Shown here: positions 1 through 9,129 of the stretch, piece by piece
How positions within the stretch are numbered: the first letter of the stretch is position 1
How the letters are laid out: each line of letters opens with the position of its first letter
From: an uncultured Thermoanaerobaculum sp.
Lineage (GTDB): Bacteria; Acidobacteriota; Thermoanaerobaculia; Thermoanaerobaculales; Thermoanaerobaculaceae
Length of the DNA: 64,000 bases
Direction: 5' to 3'
Assembly (NCBI GenBank): GCA_937934115.1
Contig: CALHAH010000022.1
Span: forward strand, 23,119 to 87,118
Position numbers and translations under genes: made by a program
Notes under the pieces: generated by a model
Database searches by the model: none
Told to the model about the DNA's origin: nothing
Seen by the model: only the letters and a program-made list of their open reading frames with translations

Positions 1-1
1 G

Positions 2-1198
2 GAGGCAAAGCCGCTGCGCATCTTGGCGGTGGCCACCTACTACCGGCCGTACCTCTCAGGCCTCACGGTTTACCTGCAGCGCGTGGCGGAACACGTGGCG
101 GCTTGCGGCCACCAAGTAGTGGTGCTCACCTCCCGATTTCCCCAAGGCCTCCCTGAAGAGGAGGTGCATCAAGGGGTACGGGTGGTGCGCGTTCCGTTTT
201 GGCTGAAGGTGGGCAAGGGCGTGGTTATGCCGGGCCTTTACCGTCGTTTTTGGCAGGAGGCTAAAGCCGCCGATGTTGTCTGGTTGGTACTCCCCCAAGC
301 CGATGCCGCCCCCTTGGCTTGGCTTACAAAAAGAGCACATAAGCCGCTGGTGGTTTCGTACCTCTGTGATGTTACGTTGGGGAAAGGTTGGATGAATCAA
401 GCCATGGAAGGGCTCCTTGCTCTTTCCCATGGGCGGTGTCTGGCTCGCGCCGATGCGGTTGTGGCCTTAAGCGAGGATTACGCGGCATCCTCGCTGCTTT
501 TACAGCAGGTGCGGCAGCGGGTTACGGTCATCCCCCCACCAGTCCCCAGCATTGCCTTTTCGCCCGACGAAGTGACGGCGCTGAAAAAGCGATGGCAACT
601 GCACTCCGAGGCAGCGGTCATTGGCTACGTAGGAAGGGTTTCCCGCGAAAAGGGGCTGCACATCTTGGCTCAAGCCATGCCTGAAGTTTGGGCTGCGTTT
701 CCGCAAGCGCGGGTGATATGCGTTGGTCCCGGGAGTGAAGTTCCGGGAGAAAAAAACTACCGCACAGCGGTACAAAAGCTGGTTCGCCCTTTTGGTAAGC
801 GCTGGCTTTTCGCCGGGGTGCTCACGGAAGAGGAACTAGCCGCCTTTTACGGCCTGTGTACGGTTTTGGTGCTTCCCAGCCTCAACTCCACCGAGGCCTT
901 TGGCATGGTGCAAGTGGAGGCCATGAGCTGCGGCGCGCCGGTGGTTGCCAGTGACTTACCCGGGGTGCGGGAACCTATCGCCATGACCGGCATGGGTCTG
1001 GTGGTCCCGCCAGGTGATCCCCCGGCGCTGGCGGCTGCGCTTCGCCAGGTCCTTGCCGGTGATGTCAAGGTTTTACCTTTTCAGCGGGCAACGCTCAGCC
1101 GTTTTTCCCCGGAGGTTGTAACGCAAGATTTTTTGCAGATCTTCACAGAACTTTCACAAAGGCCCCTTGGCATGGGTGGGGGGAGGGTAGTACAATGA
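2..1198 (+). CDS. GT4-family glycosyltransferase (5' end probably outside window)
   Basis: GYVGRVSREKGLHILAQA and EAFGMVQVEAMSCGAPVVASDLPGVREPI are typical GT-B/GT4 motifs; the frame stays open to the window edge. Confidence 0.8.
   Translation, partial: EAKPLRILAVATYYRPYLSGLTVYLQRVAEHVAACGHQVVVLTSRFPQGLPEEEVHQGVRVVRVPFWLKVGKGVVMPGLYRRFWQEAKAADVVWLVLPQADAAPLAWLTKRAHKPLVVSYLCDVTLGKGWMNQAMEGLLALSHGRCLARADAVVALSEDYAASSLLLQQVRQRVTVIPPPVPSIAFSPDEVTALKKRWQLHSEAAVIGYVGRVSREKGLHILAQAMPEVWAAFPQARVICVGPGSEVPGEKNYRTAVQKLVRPFGKRWLFAGVLTEEELAAFYGLCTVLVLPSLNSTEAFGMVQVEAMSCGAPVVASDLPGVREPIAMTGMGLVVPPGDPPALAAALRQVLAGDVKVLPFQRATLSRFSPEVVTQDFLQIFTELSQRPLGMGGGRVVQ
1141..1158 (+). promoter_or_regulatory. Pho-box-like direct repeat CTTCACA-GAAC-TTTCACA
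   Basis: 7-bp direct repeats with 4-bp spacer, just upstream of TTGGCA-N18-TACAAT (1167-1196); matches the repeat upstream of pstS. Confidence 0.4.
1167..1196 (+). promoter_or_regulatory. Sigma70-like promoter for TonB receptor
   Basis: TTGGCA - 18 nt - TACAAT, 42 nt before the ATG. Confidence 0.4.
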
Positions 1199-1237
1199 CA
1201 ACGTGCACGGGCAGCTTCATTACATAAGGAGGAGGGT

Positions 1238-4099
1238 ATGAGGAATAGAAACGTTTTGGTGGCGTTTTTGGTGGTAACTCTCGCGCTTTTGGCGCTTCCG
1301 AGCTGGGCCCAGTCCAACATCACCACCGGTGAGGTGCTGGGCAACGTCAAGGACGCCGAGGGCGGGGTGCTTCCCGGGGTGACCGTAGAGCTCCGGAACA
1401 TGGAAACCGGTTTGGTGCGGCGGACCGTCACTAACCTCCAGGGCGCCTTCCGGTTTGAGTTTGTACCGGTGGGGACTTACGAGGTCCGCGCCGAGCTTTC
1501 CGGTTTTCGCCCAGAAGTCAAGCAGGGCATTACCGTTTCCCTGGGTACTTCGGTGCGCGTGGAGTTCACCCTCAACGTGGGGACCTTGGCGGAAGAGGTG
1601 ACGGTCACTGCCGCCGCACCGTTGGTGGAAACCACCCGCCCTGATGTGGCCAACGCCGTCGGTGAAATTCAGATTGCCAACCTGCCCCTCAACGGCCGGG
1701 ACTTCTTGGATTTCATTGCCCTGACACCGCAGTCCACGGTGGATGACAACGGTCGCGCTCACATTGGCGGCATGCGCGGCATCCAAAACAACTTCAACAT
1801 TGACGGTGCCAATGCGCAATCCACCTTTTTTGGTGAAGAGAGGGGCGGCACCAGGCCGGCGTTTACGTTTTCTCAGGGGGCAATTAAGGAATTCCAGGTC
1901 ATTGTCTCGTCGTACAACGTACAGTTCGGCAACGCTTCCGGAGGTATCATCAATGCCATTACCAAATCTGGCACCAACAACTTCAAGTTAGAAAGCTGGT
2001 ACTACTTCCGTGATGAGTCCATGATGGAGGATTTCAAGAAGCCACCGGCAGCCACGGTGGCGCCGCAAAAGCGGGCCTTCGAACAGCATCAGTTCGGTCT
2101 CTCGCTGGGTGGGCCGGTTATCAAGGATAAGCTGCACTACTTTCTCTCTTACGACGGACAGCGCTTGGATCGTCCCTTAGCTTTGGAGTTCCGCAACTTC
2201 CCGGCGGGCAGAGAAGCGGACTTTGAGGCCAAAACCGGCCTTCGCCTTTCGCAAGAGAGCTTCCGCACCATCACCCAGACCAACGACGACGACGTGCTCT
2301 TGGGCAAATTGGACTGGCAAGTTTCGCCAAGCCTTTTGGTTACTTTCCGGCACAACTACTCCAACTACGAGGGTCAAAACGCCACCTCTGATTCCATTAC
2401 AACTGGGGTTTCCAACAACGGCTTGGAAAAGAACAAGTTCCACTCCTCGGTTTTGAATCTCAACGCGGTGTTGGGGGCTAACGTCTTTAACGAGCTCATT
2501 CTGCAATACGCCAAGGAAGAACGGCCGCGGTTGGCCAACAACACCTCGCTTCCCGAGGTGGCCATCTCCTCGGATGCTTTCTTTGGGCAAAACAACTTCT
2601 TGCCCAATAACCTCGTTGAGGAGCGCACGCAAATTGCCGACAACTTCAGCTATTACTTGGAAAAGCACGGTATTAAGGCCGGGTTCAACGTTGACCTGGT
2701 AAGCTACGACGACCTCTTCTACCGGTACCAAAGGGGTCGGTACTTCTACCGCTCCTGGAGCGACTTCTTTAACAACAGGCCGAGCCAATACATCCAGAGC
2801 TTCTCGGATTTTGGTGGGCGGGTGAAGTTCGACACCAACTACTACTCCGGCTACCTGCAAGACGAATGGAAGCCCACCCCGCACCTCACCGTTACGGCCG
2901 GTATCCGCTACGACTTCCAGGACAACCCCAAACCCCACGAGACCAACCCCAAGTTCCCCAACACCGGCAAGATCCCTGACGACAAGAACAACTGGGCACC
3001 GCGCGTGGGTTTTGCTTGGGACCCATTTGGTGAAGGGAGGACCGTGGTGCGAGGGGGCTTCGGTTACTTCTACGACATCACACCCACGCTTTTGATTGCC
3101 AACGCCATGCTGACTAACGGTATCCGCGTGGTGAGGGTAACCTTGAACTGCACGTCCACCCAGCCCTGTCCCACGTTCCCCAACATTTTCCCAAGCCTGG
3201 GTTCCCTGCCCATTACCACCCCCGATCTCTTCGTGTTTGCTCCGGGTTTCGAAAACCCCAAGACCAAGCGCTTTTCCTTGGGTGTGGAACAGGAGCTTGG
3301 CGGCAACTACGCCCTGGGCGCTGAGTTTATCTGGTCCTACACCACGCACTTGGAGAGGCTCCGGGATTTGAACCTGGTGCCGGTGGGGTACACCGAGTTT
3401 GGCACCCACTACTACAACCCGAGCTTAAAGAACTACAGGGACTTCGGCCGGATCGGGCAATTCACCGACGATGCCGAATCTCGTTACTGGGCGGTGGTGC
3501 TTAAGACGCGCAAGCGGTGGGCTGACGGTTGGATGCTCGACGCCTCTTACACGTACTCCAAGTGGCGGGACAACAACTCCAACGAGCGCACGGTTTCCAT
3601 TGGTACGTATGGGGCCGGGGATGACCAACTAAACATCATGGATAACTGGGGGCCGGGAGACTACGACCTTGCCCACAAGTTCGTGCTTTCGGCGGTGGTT
3701 TTGTTACCGTGGGATATTCAGCTCTCCACTATTGCCACGGTGCGTTCCGGGTACCCCTTTACACCCACCGACGGGCGTGACCTCAACAACGACACCTACA
3801 CCGGCGACCGCGCGTGGTGGAACGGCGTGCGCTACGGCCGAAACTCCTTCCGGCAGCCATACTACCGCAATGTGGACCTTCGTCTTTCCAAGATTTTCCG
3901 TTTTGGTGCCAGCTACGAGCTGGAAGTCATCGGTGAGGCTTTCAACTTGTTTGACAACTCCAACTTCCGCACTTCCATCACGCAAATGGTCAATTACGAC
4001 CGTACCCGTGGCGTGGCGAGCTACAACGCCAACTTTGGCCGTGCCAACATTGCCGGCTCGCCGAGACAGTACCAGGTAGGGTTGAAGTTCCGCTTGTAA
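1238..4099 (+). CDS. TonB-dependent receptor with N-terminal carboxypeptidase-regulatory-like domain (Oar-like)
   Basis: 953 aa; signal peptide; GNVKDAEGGVLPGVTVELRN, plug-like NLPLNGRDFLDF, C-terminal ...YQVGLKFRL. Confidence 0.9.
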   Translation: MRNRNVLVAFLVVTLALLALPSWAQSNITTGEVLGNVKDAEGGVLPGVTVELRNMETGLVRRTVTNLQGAFRFEFVPVGTYEVRAELSGFRPEVKQGITVSLGTSVRVEFTLNVGTLAEEVTVTAAAPLVETTRPDVANAVGEIQIANLPLNGRDFLDFIALTPQSTVDDNGRAHIGGMRGIQNNFNIDGANAQSTFFGEERGGTRPAFTFSQGAIKEFQVIVSSYNVQFGNASGGIINAITKSGTNNFKLESWYYFRDESMMEDFKKPPAATVAPQKRAFEQHQFGLSLGGPVIKDKLHYFLSYDGQRLDRPLALEFRNFPAGREADFEAKTGLRLSQESFRTITQTNDDDVLLGKLDWQVSPSLLVTFRHNYSNYEGQNATSDSITTGVSNNGLEKNKFHSSVLNLNAVLGANVFNELILQYAKEERPRLANNTSLPEVAISSDAFFGQNNFLPNNLVEERTQIADNFSYYLEKHGIKAGFNVDLVSYDDLFYRYQRGRYFYRSWSDFFNNRPSQYIQSFSDFGGRVKFDTNYYSGYLQDEWKPTPHLTVTAGIRYDFQDNPKPHETNPKFPNTGKIPDDKNNWAPRVGFAWDPFGEGRTVVRGGFGYFYDITPTLLIANAMLTNGIRVVRVTLNCTSTQPCPTFPNIFPSLGSLPITTPDLFVFAPGFENPKTKRFSLGVEQELGGNYALGAEFIWSYTTHLERLRDLNLVPVGYTEFGTHYYNPSLKNYRDFGRIGQFTDDAESRYWAVVLKTRKRWADGWMLDASYTYSKWRDNNSNERTVSIGTYGAGDDQLNIMDNWGPGDYDLAHKFVLSAVVLLPWDIQLSTIATVRSGYPFTPTDGRDLNNDTYTGDRAWWNGVRYGRNSFRQPYYRNVDLRLSKIFRFGASYELEVIGEAFNLFDNSNFRTSITQMVNYDRTRGVASYNANFGRANIAGSPRQYQVGLKFRL

Positions 4100-4121
4100 C
4101 GCAGGGACGGCAACGCGACAG

Positions 4122-4150
4122 GCGGGGCCCTGCGGGGCCCCGCTTTGCTT
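4122..4150 (+). terminator. Rho-independent terminator after TonB receptor
   Basis: GCGGGGCC...GGCCCCGC stem (4122-4143) followed by T-rich tract. Confidence 0.75.
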
Positions 4151-4159
4151 TGGTTTTTT

Positions 4160-5953
4160 TTACTTTGGTGGCGAAAGGCCCAAAAGCTCGCTCACGAAGG
4201 GCGCTACTTGTGTCAAGTGGATCTTGGCCAGCATCTTACGTGGTACGCCGGCGCCCTGGGCCATAAAAACCGCCCCCATTTCTGGGTGGTGGTTGAGGTA
4301 GCCGTGCATGCCCGCGTAGGGGGGAGCAGTTACCAGGGGATCGCCCAAACGCCCGCCCAGCCCCACTCCAGGTTTCGGGAAGACCACTAAGTCCCCACTG
4401 TGGGGGTGGGCCAGCCCCCAGGTGCTGGCCTTTTCCCGCGGGGCAACGGCCTCCAAAGCGGGGCTACCACCCGCCTCTAACCGCGCCAAGGCTTCGGTGA
4501 CTGCCACAAGCAACTTCTCTCGGGCCTGGTGGGTGGCAAGGCCTGTGGGTTCTCGTGTTTCAAGGTGGGTGTAAAGGTGGGCTACGCCTCCTCCCTGCAC
4601 GGCCCAAAGCCGGCATTCGGGGGACAGGCTCTCCCTTTCAGCTTGCCGGGAGATGGGACACCAACCCCCTTGGTCCAACATCGCCTGGAGGTTGAGCTGT
4701 ACCCACACCGGCTGAATGCCATGGTCGGAAACCACCACCAGAGCGTCCCGAGAAAGGTCCAGGGCCCTGGCTAGCGCCCCCACCGCCCGGTCCGCCACCT
4801 GGTAGGTCCAGTCCAAAAACGCAGCGCTGGTTTGAGCAAGGCCCTCGGTGAAGCGTGGCTGCCGGTGGTCGGTGAACAGCAAGGCATGTTGCGCCTGGTC
4901 CACCACCGGTTGGTACGAGAGGAGAAGGTCAAACTCCATGTGGCGCAGGGCCACCAACGTGGCGGCAGTAAAAAACGAGGAAAAGCGCGTAAGCTGTGCG
5001 CCGTACTCCTCCAGCGTGAGGCCTTTTTCCCCTCGCAAGCCGGCTTCCAGGGCACGGTCATCGGGGGGGCCCGGCCAAAACCCGGCCTCTTGTTCCAAGA
5101 GCTCACGAAAGGCCCGTGGGTAAGCGTCCAGAGCGTAAAAGCCGCCCTGGTACAACACCAGCCGGGGCGGGTGGAGCTGGATTTCCTTCAGTAGGCACCA
5201 AGCTCCCAGGGTTTGTTCGCCACCGTCGGCGTGCCGTTCTTTTACCGTGAGGGGGAACCACTCCCCGACGGCGATCACCTGTCGTTGGCTCCCCTCGCCC
5301 ACCACGAGGCGCGGCGTTCCCCGATGGTCGCCGGCGGGCGCAATGAAAAATGGAAACGCCACGGTTTTTTCTCTGCCTTGAAGCGACAGGCGCACCTCCA
5401 GCTTTGACGGATGGGTTTGTGGCTCTGCGGTAAGCTCCCAGAAACGGGGACGGCTGGCCGCTTGATTGACGTAAACCATAAAGAAATCAGCGCTCCGCTC
5501 TGGGGAGGCGCCGTCGCACCCGGGGAAGGTAACCACCCCTACTTTGCCCCCCTGCCTTTTCACCGCGCCCCAAAGGGGTTCCACTTCCCAGGGGTAATCA
5601 AAGCCGGAAACCGTTGCCCCCAGCGAGGTATTGGGCAGGTGGAAACGGTTAGCCACAATGCCGTGCTCTTGCGGGAGACGGCCGGTGGCGATGGTGGCGT
5701 GGCTTACGGAGGTGAGCGTGGGGTTTGGAGGAATGGCCACTTCTGCTGTCAGACCCTGCTTAGCGAAGCTCGCCAAGCCGTGGGTATCTCCGTAGGCTTG
5801 GGCCATCAACAGCTGGCGGTGACGGGCGGCTGCCAATCCGTCCACCGAAAGCAAAACCACCCGTCGCGCTTTTTTCCCTTTGGTGGGTGGGGTGGGTGTT
5901 GGCGCCTGACAGCTGGTTACGAACAAGGCCAGAAGGCAAAGGGCAATTATCAT
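4160..5953 (-). CDS. Lipoprotein alkaline-phosphatase / type I phosphodiesterase-nucleotide pyrophosphatase family protein
   Basis: Lipobox-like LFVTSCQ; VVLLSVDGLAA, PTLTSVSHATIATG, VVSDHGIQ metal-site motifs. Confidence 0.85.
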   Translation of the reverse strand: MIIALCLLALFVTSCQAPTPTPPTKGKKARRVVLLSVDGLAAARHRQLLMAQAYGDTHGLASFAKQGLTAEVAIPPNPTLTSVSHATIATGRLPQEHGIVANRFHLPNTSLGATVSGFDYPWEVEPLWGAVKRQGGKVGVVTFPGCDGASPERSADFFMVYVNQAASRPRFWELTAEPQTHPSKLEVRLSLQGREKTVAFPFFIAPAGDHRGTPRLVVGEGSQRQVIAVGEWFPLTVKERHADGGEQTLGAWCLLKEIQLHPPRLVLYQGGFYALDAYPRAFRELLEQEAGFWPGPPDDRALEAGLRGEKGLTLEEYGAQLTRFSSFFTAATLVALRHMEFDLLLSYQPVVDQAQHALLFTDHRQPRFTEGLAQTSAAFLDWTYQVADRAVGALARALDLSRDALVVVSDHGIQPVWVQLNLQAMLDQGGWCPISRQAERESLSPECRLWAVQGGGVAHLYTHLETREPTGLATHQAREKLLVAVTEALARLEAGGSPALEAVAPREKASTWGLAHPHSGDLVVFPKPGVGLGGRLGDPLVTAPPYAGMHGYLNHHPEMGAVFMAQGAGVPRKMLAKIHLTQVAPFVSELLGLSPPK

Positions 5954-5988
5954 GGGCGTAGTGTAGCCCAGCCCGCGTTTGCTTCCAC

Positions 5989-6006
5989 CTTCACAGAATC
6001 TTCAGA
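5989..6006 (+). promoter_or_regulatory. Pho-box-like direct repeat CTTCACA-GAAT-CTTCAGA between divergent phosphodiesterase and pstS
   Basis: 7-4-7 direct repeat in the intergenic region upstream of pstS. Confidence 0.55.
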
Positions 6007-6054
6007 CGTGTGAGGAAAATGGAGCTGGGGTGGTAAGCACCCCGGGAGGAACGG

Positions 6055-7023
6055 ATGAAAAAAAGAATCACCTGGGGTGTGGCAGTACTTTTGTATGGGG
6101 CCGTGGCTTTTGCGCAAGCCGTGAAGGTGGATCCGGCGATTAAGCCGTACGTGAAGAAACGGCAGGTTTCAGGTAACCTCAACTCTGTGGGTTCCGACAC
6201 CATGAATAACCTTATGACCCTCTGGGCAGAGGCTTTCCGGAAGCAGCAACCGGCGGTGCGGGTGCAGGTGGAAGGCAAGGGCTCATCGACGGCGCCGGCA
6301 GCGCTCATGGCCGGTACCGCCCAGCTGGGACCCATGTCGCGGGAAATGAAGGACTCGGAGGTAGATGCCATCGTTGCCAAATACGGCTTCGAACCCACGC
6401 AAATCATCACTGCTCTGGACGTGCTGGCGGTTTACGTGCACAAGGATAACCCTCTGAACTCCCTGAGCTTGCCGGAAGTGGACGCGATCTTCTCGAAAAC
6501 CCGACGTTTGGGGTTCGGTCGTGATATTACCACCTGGGGCCAGCTGGGGCTTTCCGGGGAGTGGGCCAGGAAGCCCATCTCTCTCTACGGCCGTAACGCG
6601 GCTTCCGGCACCTACGGCTATTTCAAAGACCACGCTTTGGGAGGCGGGGATTTCAAGGACACCGTAAAAGAGCAGCCAGGTTCTGCCTCGGTGGTGCAGG
6701 GGGTCAGTGAGGACCGTTACGGTATCGGCTACTCGGGTATTGGCTACGCCACCTCCGGGGTCAAGGCTCTGGCGCTGGCTAAGAAACCTGGGGAGAAGGC
6801 CTATCCCCCAAACTACGAGGATGCTCTCCAGAAGACTTACCCGCTGGCGCGATCGCTGTACATTTACGTGGTGCAAGACCCACGCAAGCCCATGGACCCG
6901 TTGGTGGAAGAGTTCTTGCGCTTCGTGCTGTCTAAGGAAGGACAGGAGATCGTCATCAAGGACGGTTACTTGCCCCTAGCTGCCCAAATGGTGGAGCAAG
7001 AGCTGGCGAAGCTTTCGCGCTAG
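6055..7023 (+). CDS. pstS: Phosphate ABC transporter substrate-binding protein
   Basis: NSVGSDTMNNLMTLWAEAF, GKGSSTAPAALMAGTAQLGPMSREM, YGRNAASGTYGYF; first gene of the pst operon. Confidence 0.94.
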   Translation: MKKRITWGVAVLLYGAVAFAQAVKVDPAIKPYVKKRQVSGNLNSVGSDTMNNLMTLWAEAFRKQQPAVRVQVEGKGSSTAPAALMAGTAQLGPMSREMKDSEVDAIVAKYGFEPTQIITALDVLAVYVHKDNPLNSLSLPEVDAIFSKTRRLGFGRDITTWGQLGLSGEWARKPISLYGRNAASGTYGYFKDHALGGGDFKDTVKEQPGSASVVQGVSEDRYGIGYSGIGYATSGVKALALAKKPGEKAYPPNYEDALQKTYPLARSLYIYVVQDPRKPMDPLVEEFLRFVLSKEGQEIVIKDGYLPLAAQMVEQELAKLSR

Positions 7024-7032
7024 GGGCAAGCC

Positions 7033-9129
7033 ATGGCTGGGGCTCGGGATCGGGCTAGACGTCGTGAGCTTTGGGCCAAGGCCCTGATTACCGGTGCCGC
7101 CATGGCGGTGCTTTCTTCTACCTTCTTGCTTTTTGCGTACCTGTTGTGGGAAGTGTTGCCTTTGCTTCGCCCGGCTCGTCTGCGGCCATTGGAAACGGTA
7201 GCCGTGAAGGGCTCCGTTTTCGCTTTTCCCGGTGAGCTCCCTGGCTCTTTTTGGACCTTGAGCCAGGAGGGGGTCGTCCGGGTCCGCCCCCAAGGCGAGG
7301 CGGTGCGCCTTCCGCAAGTGGCCCCCCCCCTCACCGCAGCCATCGCCGATCGCTGGGCCCGTTGGTTGGCTGTGAGCGATGCCGAGGGCATTAAGGTTTA
7401 CCGTGTTTCCCTTCGCCCCAGCTTTGTGGGCCAGGAACGGCAGCTCAAGCTGCGCTTGAGCTCGCCTTTTGTGGCCGCAGCCACGGAGGTCAAACTCTTG
7501 GCGGTGGGGGGTGAGGCAACGCCCCTGGTACTGGGGGTCAGGGGGGGCGTAACGTACCTTTGGCGGGCACAGGGGGGTTCCCTGGAAGCTGTGGTTTTAA
7601 GCTCCCAGGAAGGGCACGCCGCCGTGGTGAACGAGGCCGGTGACCGCGTATGGCTGGCCAGCGACCGCCAGCTTACGGTTTGGGACGGTGGCGGCGGGCG
7701 TTTGGCGACGGCCCCGCTTTTGGCTCCAGCCACGGTAGTGACCCTGCTTCTGGGCGACCTCACCTGCCTGGTGGGGGATCGCCAGGGGAACGTGCAGGCC
7801 TTCGGGCTTTTTCAGGGGGAAGGCGGTAACTTCCTCTTGGAAGGCTTTGCTACCTTCCGTGGCCCTGGGCCTGTGCTGGGGCTAGCCCCTTCCCCGCGCA
7901 GCAAGGCCTTTGCGGTTCTCCGCCCGGGCCTGGTGCAGGTGGACTACCTGACTTCCGGCAAAGTTTTGGCGCAACACGCGGTACCTGAAGGTGCCCGCAC
8001 CGGCCTTGCCTTTGCCCCGCGGGGGGAGAGGCTTTTGGTGACCGAAGAATCCGGAGGTGCCCATGTGTTGGCCGCGGATCTTGGGCACCCCGAGGCCACC
8101 CTGGGGACCCTCTTCGGGAAGGTGCGGTACGAAGGGTACCGCAACACCACATGGACGTGGCAGTCCACCGGGGGGAGCAACGCCTTTGAGCCAAAGCTTT
8201 CCTTGGTTCCGCTCATCTTTGGCTCTTTTAAAGGCGCTTTTTACGCCATGCTCTTCTCCGCGCCCTTGGCTTTTTTGGCCGCGCTGTACACCAGCCAGTT
8301 TGCCACCGCCCGTCTGCGGCAGTGGGTTAAGCCTGTGGTGGAGCTTTTGGCAGGAGTGCCTTCGGTGGTGGTGGGGTTTGTGGCGGCTTTAGTCCTGGCG
8401 CCTTGGCTTTCCGCGCACCTGGGTGCGGTTCTTCTCGCTTTGTTCGTGCTTCCAGTTACGCTTCTTACCGCGGCGTGGCTCTGTGAGCTCCGTCCGCGGC
8501 CCTGGCAACTGCGCTTGCAAGAGCGGTGGGAACGGGTGCTCACCCTGGGCCTTTTGCTCGTGGGGCTGGGAATCGTTTGGCTTTTTGCCCCAGGCGTAGA
8601 GCGGTTGCTTTTCCCGGGCGGACTTTTGGAGTTCTTGCATACCCGCCTGGGCGTGTCCTACGATCAAAGGAACGCCCTTGTGACGGGCTTTGCCTTGGGT
8701 TTTGCGGTACTGCCCGTGATTTTTACGCTGGCGGAAGAGGCCTTGAGCAACGTGCCGGAGAGCCTGGTGAACGCAGCGTTGAGCCTCGGGGCTTCGCGAG
8801 CAAGGGCAGCGTGGACGGTGGTGGTACCGGCGGCGGCACCGGGTCTGGTGGCGGCCCTGCTTTTGGGTTTTGGAAGGGCGGTGGGCGAGACCATGATCGT
8901 GCTCATGGCTTCTGGTAACGCCCCGGTGCTTTCCTTTTCGCCCTTTTCTGGTATGCGCACGATGGCGGCGTGCATTGCGGTGGAGCTGCCAGAGGCCGCT
9001 TACGGTGAAACCTTATACCGAGTGCTGCTTTTGGTGGCCTTGCTTCTCTTTGCCTTTACGCTGGTCACTAACCTTTTAGGTCAACGGATCGCGCGCGGTT
9101 TGCGCCGTCGCTTTGGGGTGGCAAGGTGA
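7033..9129 (+). CDS. pstC: Phosphate ABC transporter permease PstC with long N-terminal extracytoplasmic domain
   Basis: C-terminal permease motif SLGASRARAAWTVVVPAAAPGLVAALLLGFGRAVGETMIV; about 370-aa N-terminal domain. Confidence 0.9.
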   Translation: MAGARDRARRRELWAKALITGAAMAVLSSTFLLFAYLLWEVLPLLRPARLRPLETVAVKGSVFAFPGELPGSFWTLSQEGVVRVRPQGEAVRLPQVAPPLTAAIADRWARWLAVSDAEGIKVYRVSLRPSFVGQERQLKLRLSSPFVAAATEVKLLAVGGEATPLVLGVRGGVTYLWRAQGGSLEAVVLSSQEGHAAVVNEAGDRVWLASDRQLTVWDGGGGRLATAPLLAPATVVTLLLGDLTCLVGDRQGNVQAFGLFQGEGGNFLLEGFATFRGPGPVLGLAPSPRSKAFAVLRPGLVQVDYLTSGKVLAQHAVPEGARTGLAFAPRGERLLVTEESGGAHVLAADLGHPEATLGTLFGKVRYEGYRNTTWTWQSTGGSNAFEPKLSLVPLIFGSFKGAFYAMLFSAPLAFLAALYTSQFATARLRQWVKPVVELLAGVPSVVVGFVAALVLAPWLSAHLGAVLLALFVLPVTLLTAAWLCELRPRPWQLRLQERWERVLTLGLLLVGLGIVWLFAPGVERLLFPGGLLEFLHTRLGVSYDQRNALVTGFALGFAVLPVIFTLAEEALSNVPESLVNAALSLGASRARAAWTVVVPAAAPGLVAALLLGFGRAVGETMIVLMASGNAPVLSFSPFSGMRTMAACIAVELPEAAYGETLYRVLLLVALLLFAFTLVTNLLGQRIARGLRRRFGVAR

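Noticed and set aside
2177-3409. 410-aa minus-strand ORF antisense to the TonB receptor
   Set aside because: No recognisable domain; sense strand encodes a clear receptor.
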